A DNA stretch of 64,000 bases from Rotaria macrura (Eukaryota > Rotifera > Eurotatoria > Philodinida > Philodinidae): NCBI GenBank assembly GCA_900239685.1, contig OENT01000829.1:1-64000 (forward strand). The letters are read 5' to 3'. The notes under the pieces are model-generated. The model did no database searches. It was not told where the DNA came from and saw only the letters and a program-made list of their open reading frames with translations. Both the position numbers and the translations under genes were made by a program. Below, in pieces: positions 12,468 through 26,172 of this stretch; position 1 is the first letter of the stretch, and each line of letters starts with the position of its first letter.

Positions 12468-13169
12468 AATGAATGAAGACGAAGAAACGAAATACATATG
12501 TAGTATAGATATTGGATAATTTGTTCGTTCTGCAAAAATATATATATATGTATACGAACATTTGATCACCGATTTATTTTGCTTATAAACAGCATAGAAA
12601 AATACACTCGATGTTTATTATATAATTACAACAAATTCAGTTTGTGTGTTTAACCGAACCATACATTTTGAATAATTTCTCACGAACGCGCGTGTCAAAA
12701 CGCGCACATCAAAATCAAATAAGAATATTCTAAAATTATTTATACATATAGAAGACATTCTTAATGGTTCATTGACATTTCTTTAATGAGACAGAATGAT
12801 AGCTGTATTTGGTCATGTCAAGGATACAAAAAAATAAGAAATAAGAAAAAAAGAATGTATGATCTGATTAAGCTAACAAAAGCCTCATCTTGTAATTGAT
12901 CTATCGAGCTTGTTGAGACAAATAACATTGTCATATGACGTACAAGTTTTCAATTAGTTTTGATCTTTTGACTAATATTTACTGATTGAAAGAATCTTAA
13001 AACAATAAAACGTACTTTTTAAAATTTATATTTTACTTTAAAATATAACAGTTTGAATAAAAATTCTTACGATGATTTTACCTCAATAACATTATACATG
13101 AATACATAGAAGCATTCATGTATGAAAATACAAAAGAAAACTACTAGAATGAAATCTTTATTTTTACTG

Positions 13170-14473
13170 TTAAACTATTGTTTTGATATACTTTTGTTCA
13201 TTTTCCAATCGATTGAGTACATCAAGCTAAAATAAAAATCTAAGCTCATATCTATATTTATGATATGTTTAAAATTTACTTCAGCATTAGCTACATCCAA
13301 AATAGACATCCATGCATCTTCGTCATGTAAACTCTCATCAAGTGACATTACATTTGAACATTGTCCTGATACGCCTGTGCTCAATTTTCGGAGATTAGAT
13401 GAAGACGATGGATTCCATGAGATACTGTCCGATGGATTAAGTTTATCATCGTCTAACTTATCTGTGAAAAAAAGTTTTCAAAAATACAAAAACATTGAGT
13501 AGGTTAATATATTGACTTTGGTCATGTTTATCAGCTATCAGTTTTAAGTGATGCAATGACGTTCTAGATACAGGTCGAGATATGATCGCTATTGAGTTCA
13601 TTGTTGATGTGAATGAATTAGGACGATAATTTGATATTGAAACAGGTTTCGATGAATTTTTAGGAATATTCGAAGAAAAAACTGGATCATAGATTTTAAC
13701 ATGGTCAATAAATGTCACTTGACTGCTAGGCTTATAATACAGATGTACATCCGAAAAAGAAACAATTGATCTTACTTGTATGGTACAGGTTCTCTTAAAT
13801 TGATAAAATTCTTTTGTTGATTATTACTGTTTGTATCAGTACTATCATGAGTAGAAGTATTCTTCATATATTGTCTTTGCTTTGATTGAAGCATGGTCGT
13901 ATGTATTTGAACAGCTTGACCGTGTCGTGTTCCACTAATTCAAAGAGAAACACAAGTCTGGTTGATGAAGATTGAAATTTTTTCGATCTACTTCTTTTGT
14001 ATCGATTTTATATCACCATATGAATTTACTGTTGATAATGGAAAATGTTGTGAACGTGTAAAAAGGCGATAAATATATCCACCAAGAAGAAAAGCAATTA
14101 ACAGAAATAATATACCTGAATTGAAAAAATAAGTTCATTGAAGTTATACTCATTGGTGAAACACATACTTAAACCACATATGAGACCAATGTGCCATGAT
14201 TTCCAAGCTGAGGAAGTTACTGTTGACGACAATTCATCCATAGTTAAAGTTGATAATGCCGATATTGTTGATGTCATAGAAATTTCGCTTGAACATTAAA
14301 AGTATCAAAAAGAAAACAAAAATTATCAATGTAGACTTCGTTTTTTATTCCAAACCGGCACGTGAAAATCCATGGATTGGTAAGACGATTAGTACATTGA
14401 GGTGTTACACTATTCGTTGGACAAAGTAGATCTTGGGCGACTTCACCACTTGAACAAGCATTAGATTGGGCAT
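13170..14473 (-). CDS. Single-pass membrane protein of unknown function (5' end missing)
   Basis: Seven exons join on GT-AG signals with matching phases: 14356-14473, 14169-14287, 13992-14115, 13776-13934, 13517-13725, 13280-13461, 13170-13226 (TAA stop). They give at least 321 aa. Exon 1 of this set is a short Cys-bearing ectodomain (CSSGEVAQDLLC... C... C). A Ser/Thr-rich stalk comes next, then one membrane segment spanning an exon junction (HIGLICGLSILFLLLIAFLLG), then a roughly 200-aa Ser/Asn-rich cytoplasmic tail. The introns I resolved here are short, about 50 nt in several cases. The N-terminus is missing: an upstream exon must end in phase 1. One possibility is the ORF at 14784-15040, whose GGTAAAA donor fits phase. 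A signal-like exon lies at 16335-16517. No family recognised; possibly a receptor or adhesion protein. Confidence 0.62.
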
Positions 14474-16330
14474 CTATAAATGAAACGAATAAAAATTTAT
14501 GAAACTGAACTTTGAAAGATATTTTGAATCGATATGACAGTAGTAAAGAAATACAGACTCTTAATGGAATTAATTGTGAAAGAGGAAAGCACCAGCACTG
14601 AAAAGCTATACATATATGTTCATGCAAATAAAGCATTTCGTAAGTTGTACTAAAACTTAACAAAACTGATGGTTTTCTCATAAATTCTTACAAGAAAATC
14701 GTCATCTTCAAGCTTTCTGTCAGCTAGTTCATAGTGTTCTCGTAAAATGCATCTATTTGAATAGATTTTGTTCGCAATTTTACCCATGAAGATCGTTTTT
14801 TTGATAGATTCTATCAATCCTAGTGACTTTTCTACATTGTAGCAATAGTAGAATAGAAAATCTTTACTTTTCCACAAACTAATTCTTCTACTTTCTTCTT
14901 GAGAACTGTCTACATTTGAAAATTCCATCATATAATAATCGTCTACGAAGATGGTTGACACTTTGAGGATTTCATTTATTGAGCACGAGAAATTGGAAAA
15001 ATAGGTTTGCTTGTTTTTATATCGAAAGATACCCATGTACATATTTTTCAAGATATTATCTTGTTAATTAGTATCGTTCGACTGATTTCATACAAATATT
15101 GATGTCTATGCATGGAAATTTTCGGTATCACATTAAGCTATCTGTAACTGATTCAAAACAACTAATATATTTACCGAAAATTGTCTAGAAAAAATTATTC
15201 ATCATTGACATTTACAGTTTTAATTGTCATACAAATTTCAATAGCACGTTGAACTTAATTACCTATCTATCCCATTTTTATCTAACTTTCACTAAAACCT
15301 TTTTTTATCTAGTAATAGAAAATTTAAGATTCGAAATGAACGACGTGACATGTTTACTTCTCGATGGCTTCTAGATTCTTTATTTTTGACTGAACACAAC
15401 TGTAAGTGTTAAGCGGTTATGATTAAATTCTGCGTCGCTTCTTTATTCGTTATATCTTTTGGACAACTACATTCTAATATAGTATATAATTTGTAATCGA
15501 TAATTATTTCGATCTTATGTCAATTGTTGAATAAGTCTCATTATTCAGTTAAATTCATATCAATTGTATTGTAATATAGTGTTATGACCTTTGATACCTG
15601 ATAAGAAAACGATGATTCACTTTTTCAACTGCCAACCATTTCGATGTATTTGACGCTCGTGTCAATTTATAACTTTAGTTTATACAGGTAGGTTACCATA
15701 ATATAGGGGCATGATTGGAATAGGTAACAGAAAAAGAATCATATCAAAACAAAACTCGTCTTTCACATGTTTGTTTGGATCTCAAATCTATCTATGTACG
15801 TTATTGTAGAAATCATATAAACTGCATCAAGAATTGACATACGAGAAATCATTTCAAATTAAAATACAACCTTCGTTTTCATCTATTGCTTACTGTAATT
15901 TAAACTGATCGATGAAAGATAAAGAGGTTTTTGCTTGTCAATCAAAAAGCCATTTATCGAATGTCTATTGCCAGTAATATAATCAAAATAAATTGAAACT
16001 TAAAGAAAAAAAGCAGCATGTCCTAGATATATATTTTTCTATGGGAATGTTCGAATCATAGTTATTCATACCGAATGCAATTTGAATACGAATCGAAACA
16101 GCTCGTGTAAATATTATAATCTGTTCAAAATAGTTACCGAGTGATGAAGTACAACTTATTTTAATAACAGAAGTATGAAAAAATAATGAACAATGAAAAG
16201 TACATTTTACTTTAAATTAAAAATTGATATATTGTAAAAGACATCGGAAACTAGCCTTGAAGTGTTATTTTCATATAAATTATAAAGCTGAAATGAAGAG
16301 AAACCACAAGTAATACCGAACAAAATGATA
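14474..16330. other. Probable upstream intron and exon region of the membrane-protein gene
   Basis: A minus-strand ORF (14650-15051, 133 codons) contains a possible Cys-bearing exon. Its GGTAAAA donor at 14783 would splice in phase to 14473, encoding a GAT codon at the join; a second donor GTAAGA lies after DDDFL. I could not find a convincing acceptor for it. The remainder is AT-rich and featureless. Confidence 0.3.
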
Positions 16331-16334
16331 AAAA

Positions 16335-16517
16335 TCAATGATCTTCACATACATCCTGAATCGTTTGAGTTATGTTCACTGTTTGATTACATTCAGACAA
16401 TTGTGTTATTACTAAAAAGATGCAGATACAACATAAATATATATATGAGGAATTTTCGAATACATAAAAATGAATCATCTCGTCTATAACTCCTATGATC
16501 GTAGTGTAATATTTCAA
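16335..16517 (-). other. Candidate signal-peptide exon
   Basis: This 60-codon minus-strand ORF carries a strongly hydrophobic run (YIYLCCICIFLVITQLSEC) followed by a polar segment with an NITQ sequon. It ends at a GTATGT donor just after IQD. The layout is that of a secreted or membrane protein's first exon. It sits 1.9 kb upstream of the membrane-protein exons on the same strand, but ends in phase 0, so an intermediate exon would be needed. It could equally be chance. Confidence 0.25.
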
Positions 16518-19500
16518 TTCAATCTCAACTCATGCGTTTCGATCCATTAATAGATTTAGAATCTTTCAACTAGAAAATCTACTGAGAATTCTTCATTATC
16601 ATCATAACATTAGATAGTTGTATTCGATTAGATCCGAATTCGATCACTATGCTAGATGATACTTTAATATGTATTACTTGTAGCGTTATCAGCACAGGCC
16701 ATCATTTTAGAAACAATAAATATTAGCCGTTTGTGAATATATATTGCACAGTGTATTGTTTTATAAAATTAATCTTTAGTTTTGATGATGAACCATCTGC
16801 TTCTTGTTTATTCTTTGAATACTATTCACCAATGACATTTTCAACGTTTTCATAGATAGAGTTATGAAGCAGAAAAGAGAGACACAGAGAAAGAACAAAG
16901 TTTCGTTTATAATGTTTGCAAAATTTCGAATGCATACAATGTCGTGCACATCTTTTTTTGTTCTATTTTACCATGAGCTTTTGTCTTCGCTTTTTTTATA
17001 ATACCAAAGGAAGACCGAGAAAGTGTATGTTTTTTAATAGTAAATCATTTTCATGCTCTTTCTCCTTCCGTTTTGTATGCCTATTACTACTAATATGCCC
17101 TATTTAAAAAAATTCATCCATTTACCTTTCTTCTTCTTCTGTTCCTGTTCGATAAAAGAAAATAGATGTCTTCTTTTTCTTTAAACTTTTATGTATCTCT
17201 GCCTAGAGTGGTTTTTTTATATGTATCTACGCAATTTTTTCCTCAAGTAAAGAATTTGATATATTTTCCCTTGAATGCTTCAAAAAACATTTTTCTGATT
17301 AGTAAATAACACATGAAAAGTATCAGCTAAATATTTTTGCATACTCATCTTAAGTGCAAATCATTTTCGACAAAAGAAAATAATAACAAAATCAATAGAC
17401 ACAAAAGAAAAACAATTTATTAAAGAAATGCGATAGACAGCAGCAAGACTTCTCTTAGTTTTTTAAATGTGATCAATTAGATGAGCATGAAAAATAAAAA
17501 CACTTTCTAAATGTATTTGGATTCACATTCAATGTATGAATGCAAAATAATTTTTTAAGGCGCTTTTCCTTGAAAATCGAGTTCCTACAGATTGCATCCC
17601 ATAATTGAAAGTTTTGACGAAAAATACAATCTCTTTTATTGGTGAAGAAATAAAATTTTTTGGTTCCATTCATTAAAGAGACTTAAGAACGATAATTGAA
17701 ACGATAATTAAAGGATGAAAGTATGGCACTCGAGCAGGAATCTACTAAACATGCTGTTTCTTAAAGAATATAATTATAGTGCGAAGTTATTACTCTCATA
17801 GGTTAAAAATCAAAATCTTCACTTATGTAAGAATAAAATGAAGAAAAAAGACAAAATTTAGGGTTTAATCTTTCACAATGATTTCAAAGCATCGTATGTA
17901 GTAAATATGAAAACAAGAGAAATGAAAATTAAAACACATATTATAGTGTAAGCATCAACTTTCATTTCTTTTCCTTCTTTTCTTTGAAAACAAACAGAAA
18001 TCTACGGTTTTTGTATGAAGCAATCAGCTTTAGAAATTTCTCAAACACACATACTGATGAAGAGGTTGTACTTAGTCACGTGCACATTGAACTCGTGCAA
18101 AATATTCATTGTGTTAACACAGAATAATATGTACGATAAATCATGTGCGCGCATCAAAATTAAAATTTGCATGCGAAGAGCATTCTTCAAGTATGTTTAA
18201 CTCAAGCATGCGACATCAAACAATACTTTGATTATTTTATACAATCATATTTGATTAACGCGAAAACACAATGCGCTTGTATGGTGACTGTAATTCGGTT
18301 AAAACTTGAATTATAAATGTACGAGAAATAGTGCTAGTTTTAACACACTTCAGTATGAAGGAAGTGTACGAATGATCAAAATATTTTCGTATCTATGCAT
18401 TTACAAGTAATCGCACAAATACGACTGAATATTTCTACATGTTGATATTAAACGAGAACGCACTTGAGATCTATATTGCAATCATTGAATAAAATTGATA
18501 GAATTTTATTGGATTTGTCTCACAACAAACTCTCACTATATGTCTTCAATGAAATATTTTCTGCTGCGAAGTCAAATGAAATTGGTAGTAATAATCATTA
18601 ATTGGTGTGTTACTGATTGATTTACATGTAGAGTAATAAGTATAGACATCTAAGAAAAAAGTCTGTTTAGATATTTTCAACTCAAAAAAAATAATAACTG
18701 CGAATTCAATCATAGAGTGAACACTTTCGATTTTTCTCAATGAAAATTTTTCTCACAAACTATTTGCACCATCAACATGTATTTTTAAATATTGTGACGT
18801 GCGTATATTCAATAGCTACTTCACAAAAAGCAATTTTAGAATATCCTCGTCATACGTTACTTATTACTGTGAGGTGAACTGTTTGTTTGTTTACTGATAT
18901 ATGGAGTTCATCATTGCCAGGTTATCTGTTTTTACCATCGAAATGATTCTCTACTTTTTAATCGAGTACTTTCAAGTTTAGTAAAGCATACAATCCTTTT
19001 ATGGAATGAGCAATAACAAAATAGAATTTTTTGCCTATTTTGTGTAATTTTTTTCTTGGTTATTGTTGAGGTTTTTCTCGTTTACTATAAATACTCTTTT
19101 GACACACGGAAAAACAATCAATGCGCCTTGAAACCGTATTAATTACACTCAATACAACGCACTTTGAGATAATTGAGTATGATTTTTTAAAGAATTTTCA
19201 AATGAATTCTCATATGCATGGAGAGAAAATGATTATTGATAATGAACAATAAATTGGAGAAACAGTAGAAAAAATGTTCAACGTTATGTTCTATTATACA
19301 ACCTGTTAGTTCTGTAAGATTAGAGTACTAGAGTACTTGCAATATTATGATAAAAATTCATTAAGTTTTCTTAGCAATATAGTACAAAGATCAATTCATC
19401 TTGTAGAATGTTTTCGACATTGTTTATATGCCTGCACGTTAATGAGTTATGAATTCTTCACATATCCATACTGTAACATATGTCGAATGGATCTCTGTGA

Positions 19501-20458
19501 ATCAATAAAAATAAATAAGAATCAATCATTGATCTTGAATAAACATCAATTTACTATAGAGTAGATATCGAAATTCTAAAAGAACGATATTTCCTTGCAT
19601 TCATGATTGAAATATGTCGTATGAACAACGTGTTATCGATTTATTTAAAAGTAGAGAAAATTCTATTTATTATCATCTTCCTAAGGTCAAATTCACGATC
19701 AATGCATGTCTATTGATTATCAACGATTCAAGTAAATGTTCACAATAGTCTCGAATCGATTGTAATCATGTCTTTGAAAAAAGTAACATTAAAATATTGT
19801 CTCAGTTATTATTGACTACAACTATGCGACTAAACTTGAACATTCCATTGTTACACCAAATTTTACAAAAAAAGATGTTTCATTTCAGTTGATCTGTAAA
19901 TTTGTTCGAATTCAAAATGATACAAACAACATTTGATTAATTCATAACAATAAGTAAAGAAATTTCAAGTTTGTAAAGAGAAAAACAAAGAAATAATGAC
20001 AATATATTTCACGAATTTGAAAACGTGCTCAACATTTTAAGATGCAAGTTAAAGTTACTGTTTTATGAATTTAATTTCTATGTCAGGTGCTCTTAGTATT
20101 AGAATGATTTCATTAAGAATATAAAGGATAGAACACATCATTAGGTAATTGACATCGAAATTTATTTCAATTCAAGTTTAAACCACACGTCATGTCATAT
20201 AAATCATGTTCTTTCTATATATATATATATATATAAATATAATTTTAAGTAGTCACTTTATGCATTTTTCATGTCTTTCGAATGATCATCGTATGTCTCG
20301 ACCGATCATCTTGAAAATGATATTATGGACACATATTTTTCTTCATTCAATCTATTACAACATACTATGTTAACACGACATGTTAGATCGACAGTTTATT
20401 ATCGAATGTAACTTTTGTATAAACGAGACAAAAAAATACTCATTGGTTTATGGAAACA
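16518..20458. other. Gene desert of about 3.9 kb
   Basis: AT-rich DNA with only short ORFs (for example 17473-17673 minus, 19337-19564 plus) lacking motifs or clean splice partners. A TA microsatellite lies at about 20215-20236. No RNA gene was recognised. Confidence 0.45.
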
Positions 20459-20464
20459 TTTATT
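20459..20464 (-). terminator. Poly(A) signal of the GPCR gene
   Basis: TTTATT on the plus strand reads AATAAA on the minus strand, 33 nt after the GPCR stop codon. Confidence 0.5.
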
Positions 20465-20496
20465 TTTTACAAATGAGAGTTTTGCAAAAATAGTTT

Positions 20497-23400
20497 TCAA
20501 AGTGATATTTCATCTTCTTTTGTTCGTCGACTAGATACACTTGATCGTGCTTTAAAACTTGATCGATGACTATATAATTCCGTAGACATGCCACGAGTAT
20601 AAACAGTAATTGGTGTTTCAAATTCATTTATTTGTAAATGTTTATATAATGCTTCAAATGGTACACTTTCTTGGGAGTTTCTTATTTGTATTTTCTTATT
20701 TCCATAATAACTTTCCATTGATGGTCGATATCGATCAATAATAGCATGTTTACGATGGTATGTTAATAAATATTTTAATGCACAACGAAAACGATAACTT
20801 GTACAAATACATATAAAACATTTATATGAATAAAGTGAAAGTTCAAATGCATGACCGATTGTTTGCATTTGTTCATGTGCTTGTAAAAGAATTTGAGGCG
20901 ATGAATTCGAGTCTTCAATATTATGCGATGCAAATAAGACAATCAAACGAAGTAATTTATTTGGTATTGAAAGTAATACAAATATAATGCCAAGTGTAAA
21001 TGCTGCATTATATGTTCGGAGATATTCAACAATAGGAGAATTGGATCTCAAGGAAACATTTTCTGTGTCAGAATGATGTATATGTAATTCATTCCAAAGA
21101 TGTGCACCTTTTTGAAATATTAATATTGATAGAATGCAAATAATTATTGTTGGTAAAATAAGACCAATACCATTGTAAAAGAAAACATTCACGATAACAA
21201 CAGTCGAATATATTGACGCTTCTAAATCAACCATTTCAGCATTCATCAAACAATGACGATCGAGTGTTATATTCGATGTTGAATTTGATAGAAGAACAAG
21301 ATGCGCATTGTATGACATGGATTCAATGGGTAGAACGTTCAGAAGAGTAAAAAGAAAAAGTAAACCCAAACTAAATAAAAATCAATCGGTACGTATAATT
21401 TCATGAAAGTCGACGATTTTCTCTAGTGCTATGAGTCATTTTTCGAAAGAATATTTTATTTGTGACGTCAAAATTTCATTTCACAACAACTGAAACATAC
21501 ATAGATATTAATGCACTAGAGATTTTCTCGACACAAGAACACATTGGAATTGGCCAAAATCGGTCATCATTGTATGATTCAAAATCACTTCTAGATGATA
21601 TTACAGATGCATTATTTTGATATTTTTTACACTGTAATGCACAGTCTATTCTGATAACCCCTGGATTATAAAACTGTTAAATTTTCTTCGTTTATGCTTT
21701 CAATATGATTAGTTCCAACGGACATCCATCTTTTGATGCTACAAACTCAAACCTTATATATACATAAATTCTTGTGCATCAATAAAAAAAAGATCAATAA
21801 GGATCAGCATCTGACAAATTTAATTTTCTCTGTTGTTTTATTGAATTACTCGAAAACACTAATCGTTCAATCTTCCTGTTTTTCGTCATCGGGGACTACA
21901 TTTATCGGCAAATGTGAATCTAGGCAAACAAGATGTATGCATGTCTCATTTGCATAAACTCATCTCAAACGGCATAATAATACTAGAAAATATTATAATT
22001 TGTCATTTTGTTTTTATTTTTGCATGAATTCCTATGTTTTGAAGCAATGCAAATTTCACTATTTATGGTGTTGTGTTCGATTGTTGCACAGGAAACATCT
22101 GTTGTATATTTGATGTTTTATTACAATATTTTCTGTGCTTAATGGAACGTTTTATTACAAAACATTAACGACATCGGAAGATGTCAATATCGAGTCTTTT
22201 TGTTAACTGTTTATAAATTTTTACATGGACTTACACGTTGCACTTTTCTCTTTCCAAGGATAGATAATCTAGATCTATCATCGTCTACATCCGAGATTAT
22301 TTGTAAAAAATGTAATTAAGTACATTGTATGTCAAGAAGCAATAGTTACTTCTGTTTAAAATAGTTTTTCTGCTCTGTCTGACACAACTGAAATATTACA
22401 TTTTCTTTCATAGAAATATTTGTATTAGAAATTAATCTAAATAAATCTTCCTATCAAACAGTATAATCCACTTAGGTCCTATTTTTTCATTAAAAGAAAC
22501 GAGTATTTCAACAATGTTTGAAAAAGACGAGCTCTTTTTTTTTTCATATATACTAGTCATGTAAAAGAATATCATGAAACTTGAGTCAACCGAGGACATT
22601 CATATGAGCTTATATTTTCATCTATCATCATACATAGATGTCATTTAGTCATGAATAATTACGTACAAGAATAATTTTGTTTTCTTACATACAAATTCAT
22701 AATGTCAACATGAAATCAATCTTGACTACGCAAAATTTTAACATCATCTCCACTGTGTGCATTCATTTCAGACAAAAAAAGAAAGATTCTTTACTCTTCG
22801 ACTCTAATATGTTTGATGCATTGAGAAAAATAAAGCAACGTTATCGTATATCGTCATAGATAAATATTTTTTTCTAATAATAAATTTTCGATGATTCAGA
22901 TAAAATAATATTTGTTGTGTCAAAGAACTTCGCATTAAAATAAATTAAGAAAAAAAATTAATCATCTGTATTCAATTATGAAAATGAAAAAGAAAATAAA
23001 ATTACTCCATCTAAGAATAACAATTTCTTGGAAATATTTTGATTGATTTCGAGAATTCTTATTACATAATTTCAGTACTTACACAGCATATTTTGCATTA
23101 ACGACAGATATAAGCCTATAAAATGTTGGATAAACAAGAAATAATCGATTGAGTAATAATAAAATGATTAACCAATGAGCCATCAATGTTGAGATTCGTA
23201 CGATGTATGTTAGTAATTTACAACAGACAGTTGAAATATTAATTAAACCAATCATCGTATGGGGATCACTTTCTGGTAATAATTTATAACGAATAATTGA
23301 ATTAATTAAATGATAAAAAAGTACAATGAAATCGAAGCATGATATTTCGACAAGGAAATTTTCAAATGTACGTTTTTCACCATCATTTGAATGACGAATA

Positions 23401-23558
23401 ATATATCCGTTGCCAATGAATATAACCAAAATTCCAAACAGTCCAATTAAGAAGAAAACTATTGTAATGATGAGTGCACGATATTCTGTTATTAAAATAT
23501 GTTCATCCGAGCCAAATGGGGAATAATCGTGATGATCAAAGGTCCAGTTGGCAGCCAT
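20497..23558 (-). CDS. Rhodopsin-like orphan G-protein-coupled receptor
   Basis: Two exons, 23083-23558 and 20497-21370, join in phase 2 across a 1712-nt intron (donor GTAAGT, acceptor TTTTTATTTAG) to give 449 aa. Exon 1 has an N-terminal N-glycosylation site, TM1 (about 28-54, IGN), TM2 and TM3. Exon 2 holds TM4, a glycosylated loop with a Cys, TM5, a short third loop, TM6, TM7 and a Ser/Arg-rich tail. Seven hydrophobic segments in order support a GPCR. The DRY position after TM3 reads NRL, and TM7 lacks a clear NPxxY (SLYSYKCFICIC instead), so it is a divergent class A-like receptor, typical of lineage-specific orphan receptors. Ligand unknown. The start is the first ATG; a weak acceptor-like CTAG precedes it. 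Confidence 0.8.
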
Positions 23559-24090
23559 TATATCAAATATATACTAGTTCGAAGCAAAGAAAAATGATTG
23601 TTAGTCCTATACACGTACTAGATTAATAATTGCATTTATTGTCGTTCTATTTCGCATGCAAGAAGAATCAATTCTATTTTGCAATTCTAACGCTCATATC
23701 GATGGGATAGCTCACTAATTCAATTTTCCTATGATTGAACAAAATGTAGAAATGAAGGTTTTTTTCGTTCTTCTCATTATATATCTAGCTCTATGTCAGC
23801 TTTCATAGTGAATCTTCTATGTCTCTGTTTTCTCCATAATACTGAATAGAGTTTTTCAGACACGTACTTGCATACTTACATTTTAACAATGTAATTGTTA
23901 TTGCTACTCAATGATCACAGGAGGCCGAAGTTCCGGTTTCTTTTATATTTTCCTGCTTGGCATTTCTGAGTAGTTCGTAAGCAATGAAGAGTAATAAAAC
24001 ACAATATGCCGCTTAGATAGTTCCTTTTGATAAAAAATAATAAATAGGAAATGTGTTGCGAGAATATCGCATTATTGATGAGCAAAGTAT

Positions 24091-24115
<25 letters not shown>
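24091..24115. repeat. (TC)n microsatellite
   Basis: About twelve uninterrupted TC dinucleotides in the intergenic DNA between the GPCR and cathepsin L genes. Confidence 0.9.
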
Positions 24116-24121
<6 letters not shown>

Positions 24122-24264
24122 TTATCGTCCATTGCCAATCGTTTCATTCAAGTACAGATTAAAAAAATGCATTCTATTTGTTAATGATCATTTTCAGGGA
24201 TGAAAACCCATTCGAATTTCAGTTAGATACATCCCAATGAAGTTTGTTTGTTGAAGACAAAAAA

Positions 24265-24359
24265 CACGCACACACACAAACATATATATATATGCGTCAG
24301 GCTTTGACATTCGCTTAAGAATGATTAATTAGATATAGATATAGATATATATATATATT
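24265..24359. repeat. CA/TA and AGATAT simple repeats
   Basis: A short CA run followed by TA repeats (about 24265-24293) and an AGATAT tract running into TA repeats (24331-24359). Both lie just past the 3' end of cathepsin L. Confidence 0.8.
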
Positions 24360-24459
24360 CTCTTTTTTATTGTTATGATGTTATTATAATTATTATTAGA
24401 ATACAATAGAAGATAGAATGAAAAAGAAAATAGAATAGCAAAACAGTTCCACTATGCTT

Positions 24460-25777
<1,318 letters not shown>

Positions 25778-25841
25778 CTATATCGAAATAAACCAGTTAT
25801 CTTCATAGTCAAATGCGAACATCTATTTTCGTTTGACTTAC
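25778..25841 (-). other. 5' UTR intron of cathepsin L
   Basis: A GTAAGT donor after ACCAAG and an acceptor TTTCGATATAG directly abutting the ATG define a 64-nt intron, leaving a short noncoding first exon. The acceptor could alternatively take a spliced leader. Confidence 0.55.
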
Positions 25842-25894
25842 CTTGGTTGTATGAAACAAATAGAGACTGCTGTTGAGTTAGAGCTTGATGCAGA

Positions 25895-25903
25895 CTATTT
25901 ATA
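25895..25903 (-). promoter_or_regulatory. TATA box of cathepsin L
   Basis: The minus strand reads TATAAATAG about 50 nt upstream of the 5' UTR donor. Transcription would start near 25870. It is the clearest core promoter element in the window, and indicates cathepsin L has its own promoter rather than depending on the coiled-coil gene upstream. Confidence 0.6.
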
Positions 25904-26172
25904 CCTTCGCTTATCTCGTTTTTCACGTACATCTGTATGATATCTCCCACAATGAATAGCCTTGTCACTATTTGCTTGCACGATGATCATCACTCTTTTT
26001 TTTATGTCCGTTGATACCTCGTCAGCAAGGAAAAAAACCCAAAGTCCAATGAAACGATTACATAGTCATTCTAATAAAAAATGCACTGTTCTTCAGATTA
26101 CAAGAAAAGAAAATGTAAAATTGAAAGAAAAGTCTAGAATCATATTCACACACACAAATTCATATTTTATAT

